Shown piece by piece: positions 39,385 through 46,534 of a DNA stretch of 64,000 nucleotides; the stretch's first letter is position 1; every line of letters starts with the position of its first letter. The notes beneath the pieces are model-generated. The model saw nothing but the letters and a program-made list of their open reading frames with translations, did no database searches and was not told the origin of the DNA. Both the position numbers and the translations under genes were made by a program. Source of the stretch: Pseudomonas sp. FEN (GTDB lineage Bacteria; Pseudomonadota; Gammaproteobacteria; Pseudomonadales; Pseudomonadaceae); assembly GCF_904067045.1 (NCBI RefSeq), contig NZ_CAJFDC010000036.1, positions 265,001 through 329,000 on the forward strand. Direction: 5' to 3'.

Positions 39385-40899
39385 ATGAGAAGAAGTCATA
39401 AGTTGTTCAGCGTCAGCTTGTTGGCGCTGGTAGTCAGCGGTTGTGCCGTCACCAGCCAGCCGATCGATCGTAGCGTCAGCGAACAACGCGCCAAAAGCGA
39501 TTTGCAGAACATGTTCAAGGATCAGGAGCCGTTGAGCGGCCCGCTGACCCTGCATCAAGCCATGGCTCGCGCGGTGAAGTACAACCTCGAAGGCCGGCTC
39601 AAGATCATGGAAGAGGCCCTGGCCAAGCGCCAGCTCGACCTCGCCAGCTTCGACATGCTGCCACGCATGGCGTTGGACGCCGGATACGCCGGGCGTAACA
39701 ACGTCAGCGCTTCCAGCAGCCAGAGTATTCGTACCGGTACCCAGTCCCTGGAGCCGTCTACCTCCCAGGACCGCGATCGTCGTGTCGCCGATCTGACCAT
39801 GGTCTGGAACGTGCTCGACTTCGGCGTGAGCTATATCAACGCCAAGCAGCAGGGCGACCAACGACTGATCGTCCAGGAGCGACGGCGCAAGGTGGTCAAC
39901 ACCATCGTCCAGGATGTGCGTTCGGCCTACTGGCGCGCCGTGGCCGCCGAGCGCCTGCTCAAGCAGATCGACAGCCTGATGGCGCGGGTCGAGCAGGCCC
40001 AGGGCAACAGCCAGAAAATGAGCGACCAGCGTATCGGCGATCCGATCCAGGCCCTGGGCTACCAGCGCGCGCTGATCGAAGCCACGCGCCAGTTGGAGGA
40101 GCAACGCAAGGCATTGACCCTGGCCAAGACCGAACTGGCGACCCTGATCAACCTGCCCATGGGCACCGAGTTGACCCTGGCGACCCCGGACAACTACGAG
40201 ATTCCAGAGCTAAAGGTCGACATGACCAAGCTGGAACAGGAAGCCCTGGCCAGCCGTCCGGAACTGCGCGAGCAGGACTACCAGACCCGTATCAGCGCCA
40301 ACGAAACCCGCAAGGCCATGTTGCGCCTGCTGCCGGGCCTGGAGTTCTCCGCCGGCGGTCATTACGACAGCAACTCCTTCCTGGTCAACGACAAGTGGGC
40401 CGACTACGGCGTCAAGGTCACCTGGAACCTGTTCAACGTGATCTCCGCCCCGGCGGCCATCGACGTCGCCAAGGCCGGCGAAGAAGTCGCCACGGCACGT
40501 CGTCAGGCGATGTCCATCGCGGTGCTGGCCCAGCTCTACGTGGCCAATGCCAACTACCGTGAAGCGCTGCGTCAGTTCAAGACCAGCCAGCAACTGTCGA
40601 GTATCGACGGACAGATCGTTGGTCAGTTGCGCAACCGCTACAAGGCGGCGGGACTGGGCGAGCTGGACCTGATCCAGGGCGAGCTCAACACCTTGCAGGC
40701 CGACCTGCGCCGCGACCTGGCCTATGCCGACCTGCGCAACGCCTACGGGCAGATCTTTGCCAGTGCCGGGCTGGATCCGCTGCCGCCGGAAGTGTCCTCG
40801 ACCAAGATCCAGTCGATTGCCGGGGCCTTGGCCACGCGTGAGTCCGAGTGGGCCGCGGGCAGGATCGATGAACCCGTGAGCCCTGCCCAGGCAAAATGA
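39385..40899 (+). CDS. TolC-family outer membrane channel lipoprotein
   Basis: About 504 aa. Lipoprotein signal with lipobox LVVSGCAV, then two outer-membrane-efflux-protein repeats: long helices (residues about 60-110, 170-230, 270-310, 370-440) and beta segments (RMALDAGYAGRNN, LEFSAGGHYD). It would form the trimeric exit duct for the adaptors at 23.6-27.8 kb. The start is the ATG at 39385; a GTG 9 nt earlier is possible. It follows the giant gene in the same direction with only a hairpin between. Confidence 0.9.
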   Translation: MRRSHKLFSVSLLALVVSGCAVTSQPIDRSVSEQRAKSDLQNMFKDQEPLSGPLTLHQAMARAVKYNLEGRLKIMEEALAKRQLDLASFDMLPRMALDAGYAGRNNVSASSSQSIRTGTQSLEPSTSQDRDRRVADLTMVWNVLDFGVSYINAKQQGDQRLIVQERRRKVVNTIVQDVRSAYWRAVAAERLLKQIDSLMARVEQAQGNSQKMSDQRIGDPIQALGYQRALIEATRQLEEQRKALTLAKTELATLINLPMGTELTLATPDNYEIPELKVDMTKLEQEALASRPELREQDYQTRISANETRKAMLRLLPGLEFSAGGHYDSNSFLVNDKWADYGVKVTWNLFNVISAPAAIDVAKAGEEVATARRQAMSIAVLAQLYVANANYREALRQFKTSQQLSSIDGQIVGQLRNRYKAAGLGELDLIQGELNTLQADLRRDLAYADLRNAYGQIFASAGLDPLPPEVSSTKIQSIAGALATRESEWAAGRIDEPVSPAQAK

Positions 40900-40982
40900 C
40901 CGACTTGCCTGTGCGGTCAACCCGCCGTAGCCAGCGCGTGGCCTGTATCGAGCGGGTGCTCGATGGGGTGCGCGTGGACGGA

Positions 40983-41009
40983 GCCGGCCGCTGAACCGGC
41001 CGGCGTTTT
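40983..41009 (+). terminator. GC-rich hairpin with T-tail after the tolC-like gene
   Basis: Perfect 8-bp stem GCCGGCCG (40983-40990) / CGGCCGGC (40997-41004), loop CTGAAC, then GTTTT. It fits an intrinsic terminator. Its loop starts with the CTG that could begin the next protein (see the hydroxylase). Confidence 0.7.
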
Positions 41010-41026
41010 CCCGCCTGCCTGTCGCG

Positions 41027-41782
41027 GTGGATTTGCCACTGTTGCGGCAGGCCCTGGCGCAGTTGCGCGATAGCGCCTGGGTGGCGCATTTCAATCGCGA
41101 TTACTTCGCGGGCGAGTGGAGCGGGGTGGCGCTGATCTCCGCCAGCGATGCCCTGGGCGAGCTGGCGCCGGGCAGGGGTGAGGCCGTTGCGCGCAAATCC
41201 TGGCTGGAAGACCCGCGCTGGTCCTATGGCTTGCAGGGCCTGCCCCTGGAAATCCGTTCGGCGCGCCTGTTGCGGCTGGGGCCGGGTGGACGGATTCATG
41301 AACACCGCGATTACGACCTCGCGCCTCCGGACGCCGACCGGCGTCTGCATATTCCTCTGCTCAGCCCGCCCGATGTGGAGTTCATCCTCGACGGGCAATG
41401 CATCCCCATGAAGGCCGGCGAGTGCTGGTATCTCGATCTGGCGCGACCGCACAGTGTCGATAACTGGGGCGATGACGAGCGGGTCCATCTGGTGCTCGAT
41501 TGTCGTCCGAGTACCTGGTTGGAGCAGCAGATCGTCGCGGGCCTGCCGAGTACCCCGACGCCCGGCATCGGCCGGGCGGCCATGGCGCTCGAACAGTTTC
41601 GCCAATGGCTGGAGCGTGACCCGCAACTGTGCCGGGAGCTGCAGGCGCTAACTGACAGCGAAGCTTTTATTGCCCGAACCCTGGAGCGGGCCGCCACCCA
41701 TGACCTGCACTTCACCCGTGAGGACTTGCGCGCGGCCATGGCCCGGGGCCGTCGTCATTGGAATCAGCCATGGACGGCCTGA
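41027..41782 (+). CDS. Aspartyl/asparaginyl beta-hydroxylase family protein
   Basis: 251 aa from the GTG at 41027. The 2-oxoglutarate/Fe(II) core is seen as RLGPGGRIHEHRDYD (His93, Asp95), RLHIPLL, a distal PHSVDN (His142) and DERVHLVLDC (Arg152, 2-oxoglutarate carboxylate). The family hydroxylates Asp or Asn side chains in proteins or peptides. The GTG has no ribosome-binding site. Reading upstream in frame gives NRPAFSRLPVAVDLP, which resembles the usual family N-terminus and follows a CTG at 40991 with GGAG 7 nt before it, so the true start may be CTG. Overlaps the next gene. Confidence 0.87.
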   Translation: MDLPLLRQALAQLRDSAWVAHFNRDYFAGEWSGVALISASDALGELAPGRGEAVARKSWLEDPRWSYGLQGLPLEIRSARLLRLGPGGRIHEHRDYDLAPPDADRRLHIPLLSPPDVEFILDGQCIPMKAGECWYLDLARPHSVDNWGDDERVHLVLDCRPSTWLEQQIVAGLPSTPTPGIGRAAMALEQFRQWLERDPQLCRELQALTDSEAFIARTLERAATHDLHFTREDLRAAMARGRRHWNQPWTA

Positions 41783-42759
41783 AGGACTGGTTGCCGATCC
41801 GCGTCTGGCGCGAGGGCGCGCATTGGCGTGTCGATTGGTGCTGGTTCGGCGAGCGCCGGCTGGATCTGCCGTTCTTTGGCAACTCGGTGGATGAGGCGCT
41901 GCAACTGCCGTTCAACCAGGCTTTTCGGCGTGAGACGCCGTTGGCGGTGCTCAGTGAATGGCAATTGCCGGCAGTGGCGCCGAGCGCCTTTATCTATCAC
42001 GCCTCGCGGTGCGGTTCGACGCTGATCGGCCAGATGCTGGCGCAGTTGGACAACCACATCGTACTCAGCGAGCCGCCGCCCCTGGACCGCCTGCTCCGGA
42101 GCGAGCTCGATCCGCAGACGCGGCGTGCGGCCCTGCGTGGCCTGCTGGCGGCCTACGGCCAGCGCCGGGGCGGTACCGAACAGGCCCTGGTGATCAAACT
42201 GGATGCCTGGAATATCGGCGAGCTGCCGTTGCTGCGTGAATGCTTTCCCGAAACGCCCTGGCTGTTCCTGTACCGCGATCCGCTGGAAATCGCCGTGTCC
42301 CATGTGCGTCGGGCCGGCTTGCATATGGCGCCGGGGATGATCGGCAACAGTTCGCTGGATACACCTGGGCAGGATGACTCGCGGGAAGACTATATTGCCG
42401 CGCGCCTCGGGCGGATTCTTCAGCAGGGATGGGAACACTGCATGGCTTTTGGTGGTTTAGCGGTCAACTACAACGAACTACCGGGGGCGTTGGCGGGACA
42501 CCTGGGTGAGTTCTTCGGGCTCGACGACCGGCAGCGCGACCAGGTGTTTGCTGTCGCCCGGCAGCACGCCAAGCAGCCGGACCAAGTGTTTGTGCCGGAT
42601 AGCCAGGGCAAGCACCAGGAGGCGTCGGAACGGCTCAAGGAGCGGGTGGCGTTCTGGGCCGAGGGGCCTTATCAGGCACTGGAAGTTTTGCGCGCGGAAC
42701 ACAATCCACCAGGCGCGGCCGGCCGACGCCCGCTGGCGCGCAACGGCCGTCAACGTTGA
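41770..42759 (+). CDS. Sulfotransferase-like protein, second of two
   Basis: 329 aa. An N-terminal domain of about 70 residues precedes a P-loop-type PAPS site, IYHASRCGSTLIGQML (about 75-90), and a 3'-phosphate segment WLFLYRDPLEIAVSHVRR. It is only distantly similar to the first sulfotransferase. The ATG at 41770 overlaps the hydroxylase stop by 13 nt, so the two are made together; a TTG 12 nt earlier is possible. Pairing with a hydroxylase suggests that it sulfates a newly made hydroxyl or a linked glycan (inference). Confidence 0.82.
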   Translation: MDGLKDWLPIRVWREGAHWRVDWCWFGERRLDLPFFGNSVDEALQLPFNQAFRRETPLAVLSEWQLPAVAPSAFIYHASRCGSTLIGQMLAQLDNHIVLSEPPPLDRLLRSELDPQTRRAALRGLLAAYGQRRGGTEQALVIKLDAWNIGELPLLRECFPETPWLFLYRDPLEIAVSHVRRAGLHMAPGMIGNSSLDTPGQDDSREDYIAARLGRILQQGWEHCMAFGGLAVNYNELPGALAGHLGEFFGLDDRQRDQVFAVARQHAKQPDQVFVPDSQGKHQEASERLKERVAFWAEGPYQALEVLRAEHNPPGAAGRRPLARNGRQR

Positions 42760-42787
42760 CGCGGAGTCTCAAGCCGGGCCGAAATTT

Positions 42788-42918
42788 GTGGTGAGCGGGC
42801 TTGCCCGCGCTGGGGTGCGAAGCACCCCTAAAACCTGTGACTGCGTTCTGCCTGACACAATGAGGTTGCTGATTTTGGGGCCGCTTCGCGCCCCAGCGCG
42901 GGCAAGCCCGCTCGCCAC
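42788..42918. repeat. REPIN-type repeat pair
   Basis: GTGGTGAGCGGGCTTGCCCG (from 42788) and CGGGCAAGCCCGCTCGCCAC (to 42918) form an inverted pair of the same class as at 17706-17840. It marks the end of the export cluster. Confidence 0.88.
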
Positions 42919-42964
42919 AAGACCGCGCCAGCTTCTGAATTTCTTGATCGGCAGTCCTCGGGCG

Positions 42965-43732
42965 TCAGCTCTTGTCTTTCGCTGACAGATCCGCCATGCC
43001 CTTCAACAACTCGATCGGCAGCGGAAAGACGATGGTTGAACTCTTGTCCCCGGCAATCGACGACAGCGTCTGCATATAACGCAGCTGCATGGCCCCCGGT
43101 TGGCGCCCGAGCATCTCGGCGGCCTGCATCAGTTTCTCGGAAGCCTGCAATTCACCTTCGGCGTGAATCACCTTGGCCCGCCGTTCACGTTCGGCCTCGG
43201 CCTGCTTGGCGATGGCGCGGATCATCGACTCGTTGAGGTCGACGTGCTTGATCTCGACGTTGGCGACCTTGATCCCCCAGGCATCGGTCTGGGCGTCCAG
43301 CACCTGCTGGACATCGGCGTTGAGCCTTTCCCGTTCGGCCAGCAGTTCATCCAGCTCGTGTTTGCCCAGCACCGCACGCAAGGTCGTTTGGGCCAGCTGG
43401 CTGGTGGCGGCGAGAAAATCCTCCACCTGGATAATCGCCTTCTGCGGGTCGAGCACGCGGAAATACAGCACGGCATTGACCTTTACCGAGACGTTGTCGC
43501 GGGTAATCACGTCCTGCGGCGGTACATCGTGGACCACGGTGCGCAGGTCGACCCGGACCATTTGCTGCACCAGCGGAATCAAGATGATCAGCCCCGGTCC
43601 CTTGACCTGCCAGAAGCGTCCGAGCTGGAACACCACGCCACGCTCGTATTCGCGCAGGATACGGAAGGTCGATGCCGCCAGCATCAGCAGCAATAACACC
43701 AGCAGAGCGCCGGAACCCATTTGCAGGACCAT
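42965..43732 (-). CDS. Slipin/stomatin-family (SPFH) membrane protein
   Basis: 255 aa. One N-terminal membrane helix ([16 protein letters not shown]), then the SPFH core ([37 protein letters not shown]) and a helical C-terminus rich in Ala/Glu ([17 protein letters not shown]). Such proteins form ring-like assemblies in membrane microdomains. The ATG follows GAGGAG by 7 nt. It is 2 bp downstream of the NfeD gene, the usual partner of slipins. Confidence 0.93.
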   Translation of the reverse strand: MVLQMGSGALLVLLLLMLAASTFRILREYERGVVFQLGRFWQVKGPGLIILIPLVQQMVRVDLRTVVHDVPPQDVITRDNVSVKVNAVLYFRVLDPQKAIIQVEDFLAATSQLAQTTLRAVLGKHELDELLAERERLNADVQQVLDAQTDAWGIKVANVEIKHVDLNESMIRAIAKQAEAERERRAKVIHAEGELQASEKLMQAAEMLGRQPGAMQLRYMQTLSSIAGDKSSTIVFPLPIELLKGMADLSAKDKS

Positions 43733-43734
43733 GA

Positions 43735-44316
43735 TCAATCTCCTCGCCTTGGCGGGTCGTCAACGGCTTTCACTTCCAGCAGCAGGCCCTTGCGCGCGAT
43801 CACCCGGACCCGTTGACCAGGATGCAGCGGTGTCGGGCTCAGCACCTGCCAGTTTTCACCTTGCAACTGCACCCAGCCGGCGTAGGCATCACCGGCTTTC
43901 AGGGCCGTGATGGGGGTCAGGCTGCCCTCCAGTCCGGCGTCGCCGCTGACCACCTGGCGCTGGCGGACCTTGAGGGCCGCGACGATCAAGCCGACCAGCA
44001 AGAGCAGCCCGATCAACATCAGGATGAGTTTCAACGGTTGTGCGGTGTTGTCGTCGAATACCTGTGGGTCGAGCAGGATCAGCAGGCCGGCCACGACCGC
44101 GACGACACCGCTGAAACTGATCATGCCTAAGCTTGGCAGATGGGCTTCGACGACGATGAGGGCAATGCCCAGCAGGATCAACGCACACCCGGAGTCGGTG
44201 ATAGGCAGCACGAGCAGGCTCACGACCGGCTCGGCCCCTTCGGCAAGCTGGGGCCCGACCGGCCAGACGATCAGCCACCCGAACAACAGCCAGGCCCACC
44301 AGCAACGAGCGCTCAC
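43735..44316 (-). CDS. NfeD-family protein, short form
   Basis: 193 aa, GTG start preceded by CGGAG. There is an N-terminal signal or membrane segment ([18 protein letters not shown]), then a cluster of membrane helices ([20 protein letters not shown] and following) and the C-terminal NfeD OB-fold ([17 protein letters not shown]). The ClpP-like serine protease of long NfeD proteins is absent. It forms an operon with the slipin gene. Confidence 0.88.
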   Translation of the reverse strand: MSARCWWAWLLFGWLIVWPVGPQLAEGAEPVVSLLVLPITDSGCALILLGIALIVVEAHLPSLGMISFSGVVAVVAGLLILLDPQVFDDNTAQPLKLILMLIGLLLLVGLIVAALKVRQRQVVSGDAGLEGSLTPITALKAGDAYAGWVQLQGENWQVLSPTPLHPGQRVRVIARKGLLLEVKAVDDPPRRGD

Positions 44317-44580
44317 TTGAATTCTCCGCGAGTGCGTTACCCCCACCTGAAAGTCTAGTCGAGTGGCGGAGCCCCGCCGGATAAACCCATGCTCACAGCT
44401 TCCGCCGCCTCGATCCCGACCCGCGCGGCGTTAGACCCGGCTCGACTATCGGGAGGCGGTGATAGCGGGAACGGTTACTGACGTTAAGCCGACGCCCCGT
44501 GGCGAACTGCCTAGACTCTTACACAAGGAAGACCGCAAACCCATCGCCCTGGGGCATTCGACAGGGCTCGGAGGTGTATC

Positions 44581-45042
44581 ATGCGCATGGCAAAAACCGT
44601 GCAGCGCAGCCTGGAACAGGCGCGTTGCGAATTCGACATCGTCGCTCATCCGCATTCGTCCAGCAGCCTGGAAACCGCCCGCCTGGCGGGGATCCCGGCC
44701 GAACGCATGGCCAAATCGGTGGTGCTTGACGACCAACATGGCCACTACCTGATGGCGGTATTACCCGCCAGCCAGCACCTGGACCTGAGCAAGGTCCGTG
44801 GCGCCAGCACCTGGCAGATCTCCCGGGAAAGTACCCTGGCCTATCTGTTCCAGGATTGCGAACGGGGTGCCGTGCCGGCGCTGGGCGAGTCCTATGGCTT
44901 GAAGATGGTGGTCGACCCACTGCTGACCCGTCAGCAGGACATCTACCTGGAGGCAGGCAACCACAACAATCTGGTGCATATGCAAATGGACCAGTACCTG
45001 AAACTGGTGCCCCATGCCGAGGTGTGCGAGGTTTGTCACTGA
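44581..45042 (+). CDS. YbaK/EbsC-family aminoacyl-tRNA deacylase
   Basis: 153 aa. It matches the YbaK/ProX editing domain: EFDIVAHPHSSSSLETA, ERMAKSVVLDD (the conserved Lys), YLMAVLPASQHLDL and the central RESTLAYLFQDCERGAVPAL. These proteins hydrolyse mis-charged tRNAs such as Ala- or Cys-tRNA(Pro). The exact specificity cannot be read. Strong GGAGG 7 nt before the ATG; monocistronic. Confidence 0.9.
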   Translation: MRMAKTVQRSLEQARCEFDIVAHPHSSSSLETARLAGIPAERMAKSVVLDDQHGHYLMAVLPASQHLDLSKVRGASTWQISRESTLAYLFQDCERGAVPALGESYGLKMVVDPLLTRQQDIYLEAGNHNNLVHMQMDQYLKLVPHAEVCEVCH

Positions 45043-45162
45043 GGCCCGTACACTGTCCTCTACTCACGCGGTGCCTCCCTGCAGGAGCAGCCGGTCGACG
45101 CTCGATTGCTCGCGAAGCCCTCTCACAGGCACCGCCGTTTGTCCTGAATACCGGAGCCCCCC

Positions 45163-45408
45163 ATGGAATCACCCGACCACAGCCTGCCATCCCTGTTCAA
45201 GCAACTGGGCCTGCCCGACGACCCTGAAAGCATCGATCGCTTTATCGCCACCCATTCGCCGCTCAAGCCGGAGCTGCATCTGGCGGATGCGTTTTTCTGG
45301 AGCAAGAGTCAGGCGGACTTTTTGCGGAGCGAGATTCTCGACGATGCCGACTGGGCGGAAGTGGTGGATCAGCTGGATGTGTTGTTGAGGAAGGGGAGAG
45401 GGGTGTAA
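45163..45408 (+). CDS. DUF2789 small protein
   Basis: 81 aa, acidic and helical: SLFKQLGLPDDPESIDRFI, then HLADAFFWSKSQADFLRSEI, the pattern of DUF2789. CCGGAG lies upstream of the ATG. No known function. It is 120 bp after the YbaK gene. Confidence 0.85.
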   Translation: MESPDHSLPSLFKQLGLPDDPESIDRFIATHSPLKPELHLADAFFWSKSQADFLRSEILDDADWAEVVDQLDVLLRKGRGV

Positions 45409-45467
45409 AAAAATGTGGAAAATGCCCTAAATGTAAAAAAATCTGGGGAAGAGATAAAAAAATCTGG
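45406..45467 (+). promoter_or_regulatory. Three A-tract direct repeats
   Basis: TAAAAAAATGTGG (45406-45418), TAAAAAAATCTGG (45434-45446) and TAAAAAAATCTGG (45455-45467) lie in direct orientation between the DUF2789 gene and the decayed gene. Spacings of 28 and 21 bp put them on nearly the same helix face, like an operator array. Confidence 0.65.
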
Positions 45468-45520
45468 GCTTTAATCGCGTTAGTCAGTTTTTTCTGTGGA
45501 TACCCAGAATGTAATTGGTC

Positions 45521-45814
45521 GGTTATGCCTACCTGCGTGATGCGCTGGGGTTAAAGGCTTTTGCCTTGAAGCGCTCAGCGATGATCAAGCCTGTGACGCG
45601 TAAACGGAGTTTCTGGATCGCTACGACCGCGTGGTCAAAGCCGTGAACCAGCGCTACGACGTGCGCGGTAGCGATTTGTCCCGGTTGGTGATGATGTGTC
45701 TGGACAATGGCGGCAAGGTCTCGAAGCTCCGGCGCAAGCAGTTTCAATAGTGTGCCGGAGGCGGTTTTTGATTTTATTGAAGAGCAGGCGGCGCAGGTTT
45801 TACCTGAGCAGTAA
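45521..45814 (+). pseudogene. Decayed gene remnant, possibly Fic-family
   Basis: Three open blocks in different frames can be joined: GYAYLRDALGLKAFALKR (from 45521), FLDRYDRVVKAVNQRYDVRG then LSRLVMMCLDNGGKVSK (about 45609-45748), and VPEAVFDFIEEQAAQVLPEQ ending with TAA at 45812. Frame changes and a probable internal deletion break it. The last two blocks remind me of the C-terminal winged helix of some Fic-domain proteins, but this family call is weak. Between it and 46046 I see nothing else. Confidence 0.5.
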
Positions 45815-46046
45815 CAACTGTGCTCTACAGCTTTTGCCGTTCTCGGGTTCGGCGACATGCCTGGTCATGTATTGCCCGGGCTTGGGCGTTTTGCCTCCGT
45901 TGCGCCCACTGAATCATCAATCCTGTCCGCACCCGTGAACCAGGCTTTATCTCATCAGGGTCCCTGTAACCCTGAGCCTTTACCCGGTTGAATGAAGTAA
46001 TTGTTTCAAAACTTGACGAGCACCCGGCCGATGCGAGATATTGATA

Positions 46047-46060
46047 GTTAGCAAACTAAC
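46047..46060. promoter_or_regulatory. Palindromic operator candidate before marR gene
   Basis: GTTAG-CAAA-CTAAC, 16 bp upstream of the MarR-family start codon and within the likely promoter. It is the kind of short palindrome that MarR proteins bind, so autoregulation of the efflux operon is likely. Confidence 0.6.
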
Positions 46061-46075
46061 AATGCGAATCTCCCC

Positions 46076-46534
46076 GTGTCCAAGCACCTCGAACAGTTGC
46101 ACAAGAACATCAGTGCCGGTCTGGTGGTTGCCTCGCGCCATTGGCGCCGGGTGTGCCAGACCACGCTGGTCAACTATGGCATCTCCGAAGCCTGCGCCAT
46201 GCCGTTGCTGATCGTCGGCCGTATGGGGCCGGGTGTACGCCAGGTCACCGTGGCCCAGGAAGCCGGGATGGAGAGTCCGTCACTGGTGCGTCTGCTCGAC
46301 CAGTTGTGCCACTCCGGCTATGTACTGCGCAGCGAAGACCCGAGTGACCGGCGGGCCAAATGCCTGAGCCTGACCGAGGCCGGCGAGCAGTTGATGCACG
46401 AGATTGAAACCCAGTTGGTGCGCCTGCGCAGTGAAGTGCTCGCGGGTATCGAGACGGCGGATCTGGAAGCGGCACTGCGGGTGATCCGCGCCTTCGAAGC
46501 GGCCGGGCAGAGCTTGGGAGTGGTGAATCCGTGA
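46076..46534 (+). CDS. MarR-family transcriptional regulator
   Basis: 152 aa, GTG start without an evident ribosome-binding site. The winged helix is readable: VTVAQEAGMESPSLVRLLDQL (recognition helix) and the wing YVLRSEDPSDRRAKCLSLT. Probably represses its own operon and is released by an aromatic acid or drug. Its stop overlaps the start of the FUSC transporter gene (GTGA). Confidence 0.92.
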   Translation: MSKHLEQLHKNISAGLVVASRHWRRVCQTTLVNYGISEACAMPLLIVGRMGPGVRQVTVAQEAGMESPSLVRLLDQLCHSGYVLRSEDPSDRRAKCLSLTEAGEQLMHEIETQLVRLRSEVLAGIETADLEAALRVIRAFEAAGQSLGVVNP

